Shown here: one piece after another, positions 1 to 8,344 of the stretch
Position numbering within the stretch: the stretch's first letter is position 1
Layout of the letters: every line of letters begins with the position of its first letter
Assembly (NCBI GenBank): GCA_965214115.1
Contig: CBDCAU010000001.1
Coordinates: forward strand, 186,001-250,000
Reading direction: 5' to 3'
DNA: 64,000 bases
DNA from: Owenweeksia sp965214115
Lineage (GTDB): Bacteria; Bacteroidota; Bacteroidia; Flavobacteriales; Schleiferiaceae
Program-made: the position numbers and the translations under genes
Notes under the pieces: generated by a model
Told to the model about the DNA's origin: nothing
The model's input: only the letters and a program-made list of their open reading frames with translations
Database searches by the model: none

Positions 1-1297
1 TCACGCCGTCGTTCAATACGCTGAAATTATAAATGAAATTGTAATAGGTTAAAGTGGAATTCCATTTGCGGCCGAGTTTCTTTTTGATTTCGATATTAAA
101 ATCTTGAAAATAAGTAACATCGCCCACGCCGGGCACGGTGGTGGTGTAGCCGTCCGTGCCCGTAATGGTAGAATCTGTGCCAAGACTGTCCGTATCGCGG
201 TAGGTGAAATCCTTATCCAACGAATAACTGTTGCTGTAATTCGCATTCACCAACGTGCCGTATTTCCCGCCCAGCGCAGAGTTGCGCGGGAATTTATAGG
301 CCACTTCCAACTGCCCGCCCAGCTCGCCGTTGGCTTGGATATTATAGGAATACAAAGCGGGCAGCGCATAAGTGTGCAATTCTGCCAAAGGCGGTAAGTA
401 ATTGATTAACAATTCGGTAAACGTGCCTTCCCGCTGCGAGCGGAACAGAAAATTATCGTAACGTTTCAGTCCCGCCACGATGCCGAGGTTGTTTTTGGCG
501 TAGCTGGTGGTGAGGTAAAAAGCGTGGCCGGGTTTGTAAATGTAGCCGTTATCGCCGTTGGGATCGTTGGCTTTGTAGGCATATTCGGCGTAAAAATTAA
601 AAGCCCCCGTGATCAAATTGGCGCGGATGCCGCCGGCCCCCACGTTTTCGGGGAGGTTCAAAACTGGGTCGCGCGCCTCTTCAAATTTGGAGGCGAAACT
701 GGCGCCCAAAATCAAATTGGTGTTGCCTTCCCAACCGAGGTCGGGTTTCAAACTCCAATTCGCGTCGATGCCGCGCACGATGCCGTCGCCCTTTTCAAAA
801 TAAAGCCGCTGCCGCCCGATGATGCCTTTCAGCGTCAGCCCGCCCGTGGCTTGATAAACGATGCGCAGGCCGTCCATCGCATTGTCCAAGCCCAGTCCGG
901 CCTCGCGATAAGTGCGGAAAACCAGTCCCGAACCGAATTGCTCGTAATAGTTTCCGGCGGTGATGTCCACGCCATCTTTGATAAAACGCGCGTAGCGATA
1001 GGCCAGTCCCTCTCCCTTGAAACCTTCCGGCAGACCGAGCCGGTTGTTTTGATACGCCTCGTAGCGTGCGCCGGCGATGAAATTTCCCTTGGTGTAAGTG
1101 AGGTTCAAAAAACCGTTGGCCAGCAATCGTTCGTCGGGAAAAGAACTCCCCGTGCTGTCGATGGCGGGGTCATCAAAATAATACTGGACGTCCGATTGGA
1201 AATTGCCGCTGATGTTGCCCGCGTTGCCCAAGTTTTGCGCGAAAGCGCCCACCGAAAAAAGGGAAGCCGAAAAAACGCACAGTAGTTTTTTCACCAT
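1..1297 (-). CDS. DUF6029-like outer-membrane barrel protein (partial, C-terminus outside window)
   Basis: The ATG at 1297 opens a frame that stays open to the window edge (432 codons), so the C-terminus is missing. The first about 20 residues are a signal peptide (MVKKLLCVFSASLFSVGAFA before Gln). The rest is a run of alternating aromatic and polar segments (tracts such as AYRYARF, NFYAEYAYK, AFYLTTSYA) typical of an outer-membrane beta barrel, and the whole resembles the Bacteroidota DUF6029 family, which has no known function. The redoxin gene ends 24 bases upstream on the same strand, so the two probably form an operon. The family assignment is recognition by eye and not a profile search. 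Confidence 0.75.
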   Translation of the reverse strand, partial: MVKKLLCVFSASLFSVGAFAQNLGNAGNISGNFQSDVQYYFDDPAIDSTGSSFPDERLLANGFLNLTYTKGNFIAGARYEAYQNNRLGLPEGFKGEGLAYRYARFIKDGVDITAGNYYEQFGSGLVFRTYREAGLGLDNAMDGLRIVYQATGGLTLKGIIGRQRLYFEKGDGIVRGIDANWSLKPDLGWEGNTNLILGASFASKFEEARDPVLNLPENVGAGGIRANLITGAFNFYAEYAYKANDPNGDNGYIYKPGHAFYLTTSYAKNNLGIVAGLKRYDNFLFRSQREGTFTELLINYLPPLAELHTYALPALYSYNIQANGELGGQLEVAYKFPRNSALGGKYGTLVNANYSNSYSLDKDFTYRDTDSLGTDSTITGTDGYTTTVPGVGDVTYFQDFNIEIKKKLGRKWNSTLTYYNFIYNFSVLNDGV

Positions 1298-1321
1298 CTA
1301 AAAAAAGAAATTTGAAAACGA

Positions 1322-1834
1322 TTATTCCTCGATGTCTCCGCCGGCGGCCAGTTGCTCGATGAGTTCGTAAAGGTGATCTTCATCGCCGGGGATGTAGCCG
1401 TTGTGCTGCCACACGATTTCGCCCTCGCCGTTCAGCAAAAAAGTGTGCGGGATATTATTGACGTTCAACGAGCGGCGCAGTTCAGAATTTTCGTCCAGAT
1501 ATACCTCGTATTCCCACCCTTGGGAAACCACGAAGGGGCGCACTTTGCTGGAGAGGCGGCTGTCGTCGATGGAAATGGCCACGAGTTTTACCCCAGTTTC
1601 TTCCTGCCAGTCGATGTACTGGTCGTTGATGGCGTTCAGCTCGCGTACGCAGGGCTTGCACCAAGTGGCCCAAAAGCTGACTACCGTTGGTTTTCCGTCA
1701 TTTTGATGAATGGTGGAAGCGTCGATTTGGTTGCCGCTGAGGTCTTTGATTTGGATGGCTGAAATTTTTTCCTGGGAAAAGGCGGAAACGGAAATTCCGA
1801 AAAGGAAAAGGAGGGTGTAAAATGATTTTTTCAT
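1322..1834 (-). CDS. TlpA-like periplasmic thioredoxin-family protein
   Basis: The protein is 170 residues: a signal peptide (residues 1-20, cleavage after AFS), then a thioredoxin fold with the redox motif WATWCKPC (Cys59 and Cys62) and a cis-proline (Pro129, in NNIPHTF). It would act in the periplasm as a thiol-disulfide reductant or chaperone-like redoxin; the partner is unknown. The open frame runs up to 2035, but the ATG at 1834 places the signal peptide at the N-terminus and is the start chosen. It lies 24 bases upstream of the DUF6029-type barrel gene, so the barrel may be its partner. Confidence 0.88.
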   Translation of the reverse strand: MKKSFYTLLFLFGISVSAFSQEKISAIQIKDLSGNQIDASTIHQNDGKPTVVSFWATWCKPCVRELNAINDQYIDWQEETGVKLVAISIDDSRLSSKVRPFVVSQGWEYEVYLDENSELRRSLNVNNIPHTFLLNGEGEIVWQHNGYIPGDEDHLYELIEQLAAGGDIEE

Positions 1835-1961
1835 AAAAATTAAAAATTGAGATTCAAGAGCTTTCGCTGGATTGCAATTTACACACCACATATCTAAGTG
1901 ATTGAAAAAGTGGCGATTATAAAATCGGAGAAGCGCAAATATAGTAAACCTCGGCATTGGC

Positions 1962-2000
1962 ACTAAAAAAAAAGCCGCCCCCATTTCAGGGACGGCCTTT
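1962..2000 (-). terminator. Intrinsic terminator after the T9SS cargo gene
   Basis: Reading the minus strand, GCCGTCCC and GGGGCGGC form an 8-bp stem with one mismatch around a short loop, followed by nine T residues. It lies about 50 bases past the stop codon of the gene ending at 2048. Confidence 0.7.
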
Positions 2001-2047
2001 GATAAACGCTCGGTTTCAAAAAAGTTGTTTTCCAAAAATGTGGTTGA

Positions 2048-3094
2048 TTATTTTTTCAAGATGCGGATGCTCTTGGAAAGTCCGTCGCCGCGCGCCTTTA
2101 GGATGTAAAAGCCGTTGCCGATTTCTGCCAAAGACACGAGGCCGGGCGCGGCCAGTGGCGCAAATTCCTTTACCAATCGGCCGCCGAGGTCGTAGAGCTG
2201 CATCTCCACCATCCCGCTGTAATCCACGCGCATCAAATCGCGCACGGGGTTGGGCGCCAGCGAAAACGCAGGGCGGGCTTCGGCTTCCAATCCCACGTTG
2301 GGATGGGTGCCTTGGGCGGATTTGGTGCCAAATTCCACCCGCAGCGAGCTTTGGAACTTATTCTTGCTTGGGTTGAAATCTTCAATGGTGGCATCGACAA
2401 TGCCGCCCGCCGCATTATTGCCAAAAATGAAGCGGCGCGACATCAACGCTTGGTTTTTCTCGAACACGCGGATTTGCAAAAGCTGGTTGCCGTGCCAGAT
2501 GTAGTAGTAGGTTTTTTCGGACGGCACATCTTGTCCGTCGCGGTACGTCATTTCTAGCAGGGAATCCAGTTGGCCGCTGGGGCTGCGGTACATTTCCAGC
2601 TTGGCGGCCAGTTGCTGTTCGCCGTCTTCGCTAAAATCGAAAAATTTGCCTGAAGCGATTCCGGCAGCGGAGTATTCCAGCACCAGCTTCTCAGCAAGGC
2701 GCGGACCAAAATCAGGGTTTTCCACGGTGCGGGTCAGCGAGGTGTCGCGGTTTTGCCCATCAAAAAAATAGCGGGTGGTGGCCAACGGCTGCCCGGTAGC
2801 GCCGTCGCTTTCCACAAGGTCGAGGAAGTTGGGCTTCGGCTGCCCCGCCCACAATACCTGCTGATTGGTGGTCAAGTTGGAGTCCACTGCCTCTTGGATA
2901 CGGCCGTTGGGAGCTTCCAAATCAATGCGTTCCACGAGATTGGACGAGGCGCTGATTTCATAGAATTTCACAAAATCGTGGTCTGCGATGTTTTCATCAA
3001 AAAGGATTTCGTAGCGTTTCAGGTCAATGGGGTTGCTTTGCGCGAAAAGGATGGCGCCGGAGAACAACAGTCCGAGAGTAATTTTGAGTTTCAT
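2048..3094 (-). CDS. Secreted protein with T9SS type A sorting domain
   Basis: 348 residues from the ATG at 3094; ten codons of open frame lie further upstream, but MKLKITLGLLFSGAILFA is a clear signal peptide. The middle (residues 20-270) is an unrecognised beta-rich region. The last about 75 residues (from FSLAPNPVRD to SIRILKK) are a type A T9SS C-terminal sorting domain, with the usual APNPV start, LYDLGGR centre and GFYILKA end. The product is predicted to cross the outer membrane by T9SS and be anchored or released. Its start faces the acyl-CoA dehydrogenase gene across a regulatory region of about 230 bases. Confidence 0.85.
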   Translation of the reverse strand: MKLKITLGLLFSGAILFAQSNPIDLKRYEILFDENIADHDFVKFYEISASSNLVERIDLEAPNGRIQEAVDSNLTTNQQVLWAGQPKPNFLDLVESDGATGQPLATTRYFFDGQNRDTSLTRTVENPDFGPRLAEKLVLEYSAAGIASGKFFDFSEDGEQQLAAKLEMYRSPSGQLDSLLEMTYRDGQDVPSEKTYYYIWHGNQLLQIRVFEKNQALMSRRFIFGNNAAGGIVDATIEDFNPSKNKFQSSLRVEFGTKSAQGTHPNVGLEAEARPAFSLAPNPVRDLMRVDYSGMVEMQLYDLGGRLVKEFAPLAAPGLVSLAEIGNGFYILKARGDGLSKSIRILKK

Positions 3095-3136
3095 TATGAG
3101 TAGAGTTTTTAAATGATGGGGCAAACCTACGACAAA

Positions 3137-3148
3137 TTTGTAAGAATA
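3137..3148. promoter_or_regulatory. GTAAGAATATTC motif, inverted copy
   Basis: GTAAGAATATTC is the exact reverse complement of GAATATTCTTAC found 80 bases further on in the same divergent region and again upstream of the acetyl-CoA synthetase gene. Its placement next to both start regions suggests a regulator site; no protein is identified. Confidence 0.4.
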
Positions 3149-3217
3149 TTCCTATAAATTTTGCTGCTAATCTAATTTTTTCTACAAATCACACCCGCCA
3201 TTTGCGATTTTAAAAGG

Positions 3218-3231
3218 AAGAATATTCTTAC
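3218..3231. promoter_or_regulatory. GAATATTCTTAC motif upstream of acyl-CoA dehydrogenase
   Basis: The core AAGAATATTCTT is a perfect 12-bp palindrome. With the following AC it matches the motif ahead of the acetyl-CoA synthetase gene over 12 bases. Confidence 0.4.
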
Positions 3232-3236
3232 AAAAT

Positions 3237-3260
3237 ATTTACTATGCGCGCATAGTAAAT
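3237..3260. promoter_or_regulatory. Perfect 24-bp palindrome, probable operator
   Basis: The arms ATTTACTATGCG and CGCATAGTAAAT are exact reverse complements with no spacer. The site ends four bases before the -7 box at 3265-3272 and covers the place where the -33 box should be. A dimeric repressor bound here would block the acyl-CoA dehydrogenase promoter. The GCGC centre is reminiscent of TetR-family operators, but the regulator is not in this window. Confidence 0.6.
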
Positions 3261-3264
3261 TTTG

Positions 3265-3272
3265 TATTTTTG
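3265..3272 (+). promoter_or_regulatory. Promoter -7 box of the acyl-CoA dehydrogenase gene
   Basis: TATTTTTG matches the Bacteroidota -7 consensus TAnnTTTG exactly and lies 53 bases before the ATG. No good -33 box is visible; the palindrome sits in its place. Confidence 0.55.
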
Positions 3273-3325
3273 CCGCTCGCATTGTTTTCAGTGCGCATTC
3301 AATCCCATTTAAACTTATTTATACA

Positions 3326-5128
3326 ATGTCAGAAACAGCTCATCCCAAAGTAGTGCAAGGCCAAGGCGGCGCCTTTCTTATCCAGAAGACCGAGCTTTCG
3401 GAGGTTTTCGTCCCCGAAGATTTTAGCGAGGAACAGCAAATGATGGCGCAGGCCACGGTGGAATTCATCGAAAAAGAAGTGGTGCCGCAGCGCGAGCGGC
3501 TGGAGAAAAAAGATTACCAATTTACCGAAGAACTGATGAAAAAAGCGGGCGACCTGGGCCTGCTCGGCATCACGGTGCCGGAAGAATACGGCGGCCTCGG
3601 GATGGATTTCAACACCTCGATGTTGGTGTGCGACAAGATTTCCGGCGTGTCCGGCTCGCTGTCCACGGCCTATGGCGCGCACACCGGCATCGGCACCCTA
3701 CCTATATTATTATATGGCAGTGAATCCCAAAAAGAAAAATACCTGCCCAAGCTGGCCACCGGCGAATGGATGGGCGCCTACTGCCTGACCGAGCCCGGCG
3801 CCGGCAGCGACGCCAACAGCGGGAAATCCAAGGCCGAACTGACCGAGGACGGAAAACACTGGAAAATCAACGGGCAGAAAATCTGGATTTCCAACGCCGG
3901 TTTCGCCGATGTTTTCATCGTATTTGCCCGGATTGAAGATGATAAATATCTCACCGGATTTATTGTAGAAAGAAATACAGAAGGATTAAGCTTCGGTGAA
4001 GAAGAGAAAAAACTCGGCATCCGCGCCAGCTCTACGCGGCAGGTATTTTTTAATGATTGCAAAATCCCCAAGGAAAACCTGCTGGGCGAGCGCAACGGCG
4101 GTTTTAAGATTGCGATGAACGCACTTAATTACGGTCGGATAAAATTGGCCGTGGCCACCATCGAAGCGGCCAAGCGCGTTACCACCCTTTCGGTAACTTA
4201 CGCCAACGAGCGCAAGCAGTTCGGCCAAAAACTGACCCACTTCGGCGCCATCCAACAGAAACTGGCCGATATGACCACAAAAACGTGGGCCACCGAAAGC
4301 GCCACCTACCGCGCAGGGCAAGACGTGGAAAACAACATCAATCGCCTGATAGAAAACGGAATGGAAGCCAGCGCCGCCAAGCTGCAGGGCGTGGAAGAAT
4401 ACGCCATCGAATGCGCCATCTTGAAAGTTTTGGCATCGGAATCCAACACTTACGTTTGTGACGAAGGCGTGCAGATTTACGGTGGGATGGGCTACAGCGC
4501 TGATGCGCCGATGGAGGCCGCCTACCGCGACGTCCGTATCACCCGCATTTACGAAGGCACCAACGAAATCAACCGGATGCACAGCGTGGGGATGCTCTTG
4601 AAAAAAGCGCTGAAAGGTGAACTTGATTTGATGACCCCCGCCCAAAAAGTGGGCAGCGAGCTGATGGGCGTCCCTGATTTTAAAATGCCGGATTACTCGG
4701 AATTTCTATCGGAAGAAATGGACATTATCGAAAAATTGAAGAAGGCGTTTTTGATGGTGGCGGGCAAAGCGGTGGAAAAATTCACCACCGAAATCGAACA
4801 GGAACAGCAACTGCTGATGAACGCCGCCGATATGATGATTGAAATCTATGCGGCGGAAAGCGCGATTCTCCGCGCGCAAAAACTGGAGGCAAACGGCAAT
4901 GGCTCAGCCCTTTATGAAGATATGGCCAAGCTGCGCCTGCATTTTGCCATCGAAAAAATCGGGCAAGCGGGCCGCGAAGCCATCTACAGTTTTGCCGAGG
5001 GCGATGAAATGAAAATGCTGCTGATGGGGATGAAGCGATTCACCAAAGTGCAAAACCCTATCAATGTGCGGGACACGCGGAAACGCATTGCCGCCAAGGT
5101 GATCGAAGAAAATAAATATCCTATTTAA
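3326..5128 (+). CDS. Acyl-CoA dehydrogenase, long form
   Basis: A flavoenzyme for the first step of fatty-acid beta-oxidation (acyl-CoA to trans-2-enoyl-CoA), 600 residues. The standard dehydrogenase domain occupies about residues 30-430: CLTEPGAGSD and WISNAGFADVF are the FAD/substrate segments, and RIYEGTNEINRM carries the likely catalytic base Glu410. Residues 440-600 are an extra helical domain, as in the VLCAD/ACAD9-like long forms common in Bacteroidota. The gene stands alone, with its own promoter and an 18-residue polar leader before the first helix. No thiolase or hydratase gene adjoins it, so exact chain-length preference cannot be read from context. Confidence 0.93.
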   Translation: MSETAHPKVVQGQGGAFLIQKTELSEVFVPEDFSEEQQMMAQATVEFIEKEVVPQRERLEKKDYQFTEELMKKAGDLGLLGITVPEEYGGLGMDFNTSMLVCDKISGVSGSLSTAYGAHTGIGTLPILLYGSESQKEKYLPKLATGEWMGAYCLTEPGAGSDANSGKSKAELTEDGKHWKINGQKIWISNAGFADVFIVFARIEDDKYLTGFIVERNTEGLSFGEEEKKLGIRASSTRQVFFNDCKIPKENLLGERNGGFKIAMNALNYGRIKLAVATIEAAKRVTTLSVTYANERKQFGQKLTHFGAIQQKLADMTTKTWATESATYRAGQDVENNINRLIENGMEASAAKLQGVEEYAIECAILKVLASESNTYVCDEGVQIYGGMGYSADAPMEAAYRDVRITRIYEGTNEINRMHSVGMLLKKALKGELDLMTPAQKVGSELMGVPDFKMPDYSEFLSEEMDIIEKLKKAFLMVAGKAVEKFTTEIEQEQQLLMNAADMMIEIYAAESAILRAQKLEANGNGSALYEDMAKLRLHFAIEKIGQAGREAIYSFAEGDEMKMLLMGMKRFTKVQNPINVRDTRKRIAAKVIEENKYPI

Positions 5129-5138
5129 TAGCTCCGTT

Positions 5139-5290
5139 CTGACGGTTGAAACCGTCAGTTGCGATTGGGAGGGGGCAATGTTTTCCGACCCACGGTTTCA
5201 ACCGTGGGCAGTGTACTACGTGGGCTGACGGTTGAAACCGTCAGTTGCGACGGGCGGTGTTTCCCAACCTGCGGTTTCAATCGTGGGCAG
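5139..5290. repeat. Two tandem units of the CTGACGGTT/AACCGTCAG dispersed repeat
   Basis: Four near-palindromes alternate: CTGACGGTTGAAACCGTCAG at 5139 and 5225, and CCCACGGTTTCAACCGTGGG (degenerate in the second copy) at 5189 and 5268. The pair is therefore repeated with an 86-base period. Related palindromes lie at 18960-19016 and, degenerate, near 51493 and 55086, so this is a dispersed REP-like family confined to intergenic DNA. Confidence 0.8.
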
Positions 5291-5304
5291 TAAACAGGTT
5301 CACA

Positions 5305-5337
5305 CCGCCATCCTTTTGGGCGGCGGCTTTTTTTTAT
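5305..5337 (+). terminator. Intrinsic terminator downstream of the acyl-CoA dehydrogenase gene
   Basis: CCGCC and GGCGG form a stem over a short T-rich loop, followed by eight T residues with one break. It is about 180 bases past the stop codon, beyond the repeat units. Confidence 0.6.
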
Positions 5338-5419
5338 GAAAATGTGCAATGCCGAAAAAGTACCAAAATAAATTTCTAAAAATCTTCGACAACCAGTCGT
5401 TTATGTTAGATAAAAGGCG

Positions 5420-5490
5420 TACTTTTGTGCCATTGCAGGTTAATTAGGTGAAAAAGCCCCGCCCCGTTTCTTCGGTGGCGGGGCTTTTGT
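5420..5490 (+). ncRNA. Candidate short RNA: promoter box followed closely by a strong terminator
   Basis: TACTTTTG (5420-5427) matches the -7 consensus TAnnTTTG. About 30 bases on, GCCCCGCC (5456-5463) and GGCGGGGC (5477-5484) form a perfect 8-bp stem followed by TTTT. A transcript starting near 5433 would be about 55 nt, with a GTTAATTAGGTGAAAAA tract before the hairpin and no sensible reading frame. It could instead be a leader of the gene at 5584. No Rfam family is claimed. Confidence 0.35.
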
Positions 5491-5583
5491 TTGTGGTGGC
5501 CGCTCTTTTTTCAGATTCAAAAAGCGGGGGTCATTTATTTTGCTAATGAGTTTTTCTATTTTCGCGGAAAATCCTTTCCCACG

Positions 5584-7304
5584 ATGAAAAAAATTTTCGT
5601 ATCCTTTTTAATTCTTGGCATTAACTCAGCTATATCCGCTCAAGTGTTCAACCGCGTTATTGCAGAATCGGATGAACAGGGTGGGCTTCACGGAATCAAC
5701 GCCACCTTAGTACAGGGGATTGGTTCTCAGACCTTTATAGTCAATTCTGTCTTTCATTCAGATTCCGGAAAAATAGGTGTTATTCAGCGTTTGGATGCGC
5801 AGGGCCGCACTGTTCTTTCCACGGATATCAGGGATTCGGGCTATTTTCCCTCGGCTTTCATTACTGGATTTTATGTTTTACCAGATAGCAGCTTGTTACT
5901 GTACGGGCGCAAGGTGCCGGATTGTGGAATGCCAAATGCCAACGTTTTTATTCAACGTTATGATCAAAATCTAAACCTTCTTAGCTCCTTGGTGAGCCCT
6001 ATAGGGGACATTGGGATGATATAGTGATTTTGTTGGATTCAAATCGTTTTGCTATGGTAGGTTTTGGTTTTATCAATGGTTTTGATTTGAGTTTAAATCC
6101 CATCTTTACTTATCACGATACTACGGTGAACCACAATTATCGAAATATTGGAGCAGCCTATTTAGGCGACAACAAAATCTTGATGAGCAACGTGGATCAG
6201 AGAGATTCCACGGTTCATCAATATATTTATGATATTTCAAAAGATAGTGCCACCATAGATTCCTCTCAAACTTATTTTTATGTGCTTGACTATTCAGATT
6301 CTACACTGCTCTATTCGCACGAGTTTCCGCCCAGATTGGTAATACGCCGTAAATCAAATTTCCAACCTGTGGATTCCATTTTGATAAATCAAATATCCTC
6401 GTTGAACAATCCACGGTTATTTTTAGAGAAAGATGCGATTGTAGCCTTAGCGGATAGCTTTTATGAAATAGTGGATAAAGAAACATTCGCAAGCTTAGGT
6501 CAGGGAACTTTCCACAGAGAATATTATCGGCCTTCTTTTTTGAACAGGGACAACGATGTATGGTATTCCGATTCGAACTTGGTGATTGCTTCTGAATATA
6601 CAGTGGAACGACAACGTCTTGGCCAGCCCAAAGCACCCATTTTTGATAGCGTATCTTATTCAACAGTACACAGGCAAACATCCGTTTTTCAAGTTGATAC
6701 GATTCCCAACACCTTTGGCGATGATTATTTTGTCGAGACTTTCTCCAATTGGGATTTTACCCTTTACAACCAGTCCAATCAAACGCTGGATAGTGTCGCT
6801 TTCCGCTATTTTTCTTTTACTCCCGACCCTTGCCTCACTGATTCAGTTTTAGTAAAATTGAATAATTTAAATCTCGCCGCTGGAGATTCTTTCAGCTATC
6901 AAATGGATTCGGTTTATCGCCGCACATTATTGAGCCAAAACAATTCCCTTCAAATTGAGCTAAAGGTGAACATTGCCTCCGCCAACGGAAACATTGTGAA
7001 AATAGGCCTAAAAAGTATCGAGGTTTTGGATACCACTTATATAGGATTGAACGAGAAAAATCTACTATCTCATTTGCAAGTTTTCCCCAACCCCGCTCAA
7101 AATTCCCTCACTATTTCTAAAGAAAATCATCAAGACTTGCGTTTTGAAATCTTAGATGTTTCCGGAAAAATTCTGCGCCGCCATTCCATCCAAAAACAAA
7201 AGGCAGAAACGAAACTCGACCTTTCGCCTCTGCCTTCTGGGATGTATTTCTTAAAAGCCCGCTCCGGAGGTTCGGAGCGGACGTTCAAGATCTTGAAAAA
7301 CTAA
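5584..7304 (+). pseudogene. T9SS cargo protein gene with a frameshift
   Basis: Two frames make one protein. The first (5584-6024) starts with the signal peptide MKKIFVSFLILGINSAISA and ends GDIGMI-stop; the second (from 6024) continues ILLDSNRFAMVGFG to a type A T9SS sorting domain (LQVFPNPAQ to TFKILKN, about the last 75 residues). Adding one G to the GGG run at 6013-6015 would give GDIGDDIVILLDSN and a single 573-residue protein. The middle has no recognised domain; its tracts of beta strands suggest a propeller-like fold. Either the gene is broken or the base was lost in sequencing. It ends two bases from the convergent barrel gene. Confidence 0.75.
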
Positions 7305-7306
7305 AT

Positions 7307-8188
7307 CTAAAAATTCACGCGGACGCCCAGCCCCCCTTGGAGGCGCGGGTTGATTTGCGTATCGATGTCTTCCGCGAAAAGCATCTGTACGCCCGGCCGC
7401 ATTTCCCAAAACAAATGCACCCGCTGCCAAAAATCGCTGGTGTTTCCAATCCGGAAATCCACGCCCAGCGGCAGGTAGGCCGTTAATAAAAAGTGGTTCG
7501 GCGCATCCACGACTTCCTCTTCGCTCCGCGCATCCTCATAGTTGTAGGTTTCCAAATACCGCTCTTGCGGAACGTCCTGAATGTAAGAGGATTCCGAGTA
7601 ATAAATCCGCGTCTGCGCATTGAAACCAACGCCGCCCGCCACGCCCAAACCGCCGTAGAGCGACCAGCGCGCTGCCGGGTTGGTGCGCCAGATCAGCGAC
7701 GCGTCCAGTTGCAGGTTTTGCGCTTGGTAGTCGGCTACAAAACTTTGGCTGAACACCGAATCGATGTAAAATTCTTCCCCCGTTTGCTGGGAAATCAGCG
7801 TATCAAAAGGCGAGCGCGTATCCTGCCAATAATTGGTGTACAGCATCGAACCGTTTTCGTAGGTCATCCCCAGCCGCAGTTGCGGGTTGGCGCGGTATTC
7901 TCCGGTTTCTTTGTTTTTAAAATTGATGCCGACCGCTGCGGTGAAAGTCCCCGTGCGACCACTATAATAATCGCTGCGACTGTAGCCACTTTCGTTAAAG
8001 TTGGCCAGCAAAACCGAGCTGGGCGCCAAGCTCCGGAAGTCGGCCAGCGATGCCGATCGACCTGTGATACCCGCGCCGTTCAGCGAAAGGTACACATCGC
8101 TAACGCATTTGTCGGTACCCAGCGTGGATTGCGCCTGAGTGCCAAAGCTGGCCAAGAGCACCAGCACCATCATTTTGATGATTTTCAT
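7307..8188 (-). CDS. Outer-membrane beta-barrel protein, function unknown
   Basis: 293 residues with a signal peptide (MKIIKMMVLVLLASFGTQA). The mature part alternates polar and hydrophobic residues, has glycine and aromatic-rich strands (RWSLYGGLGVAGGVGF, LLTAYLPLGVDFRIG) and ends GLGVRVNF with a terminal Phe, the classic signal for outer-membrane insertion. It is not recognisable beyond an outer-membrane barrel of the porin-like families of Bacteroidota. It converges on the frameshifted cargo gene (two bases apart) and starts about 155 bases from the divergent acetyl-CoA synthetase gene. Confidence 0.75.
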   Translation of the reverse strand: MKIIKMMVLVLLASFGTQAQSTLGTDKCVSDVYLSLNGAGITGRSASLADFRSLAPSSVLLANFNESGYSRSDYYSGRTGTFTAAVGINFKNKETGEYRANPQLRLGMTYENGSMLYTNYWQDTRSPFDTLISQQTGEEFYIDSVFSQSFVADYQAQNLQLDASLIWRTNPAARWSLYGGLGVAGGVGFNAQTRIYYSESSYIQDVPQERYLETYNYEDARSEEEVVDAPNHFLLTAYLPLGVDFRIGNTSDFWQRVHLFWEMRPGVQMLFAEDIDTQINPRLQGGLGVRVNF

Positions 8189-8245
8189 TTTTTGTAAGTT
8201 GTTGATTTAAGTCGAAATAACAGCGAACCCAATGCCCGTAGTATC

Positions 8246-8257
8246 CGAATATTCTTA
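8246..8257. promoter_or_regulatory. GAATATTCTTAC motif upstream of acs
   Basis: The same 12 bases occur upstream of the acyl-CoA dehydrogenase gene (3220-3231). It lies about 90 bases before the acs ATG, between the divergent barrel and acs genes, a good place for a shared fatty-acid/acetate regulator. The role is inferred from position alone. Confidence 0.35.
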
Positions 8258-8344
8258 CAGTACGGAAAATTTTTTATTGCGTTGGGCGGCAAATTTTTTT
8301 TTCCTTGAAAAAATCACAACCTTCACGGCCAAAATTCTTGAAAA

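Noticed and set aside
524..1285. Open frame of 253 codons on the plus strand
   Set aside because: Antisense to the DUF6029-type gene with its signal peptide and barrel strands.
5491..5583. Upstream extension of the T9SS cargo frame (31 codons)
   Set aside because: It reads through the terminator and promoter-like sequence; the ATG at 5584 begins a proper signal peptide.
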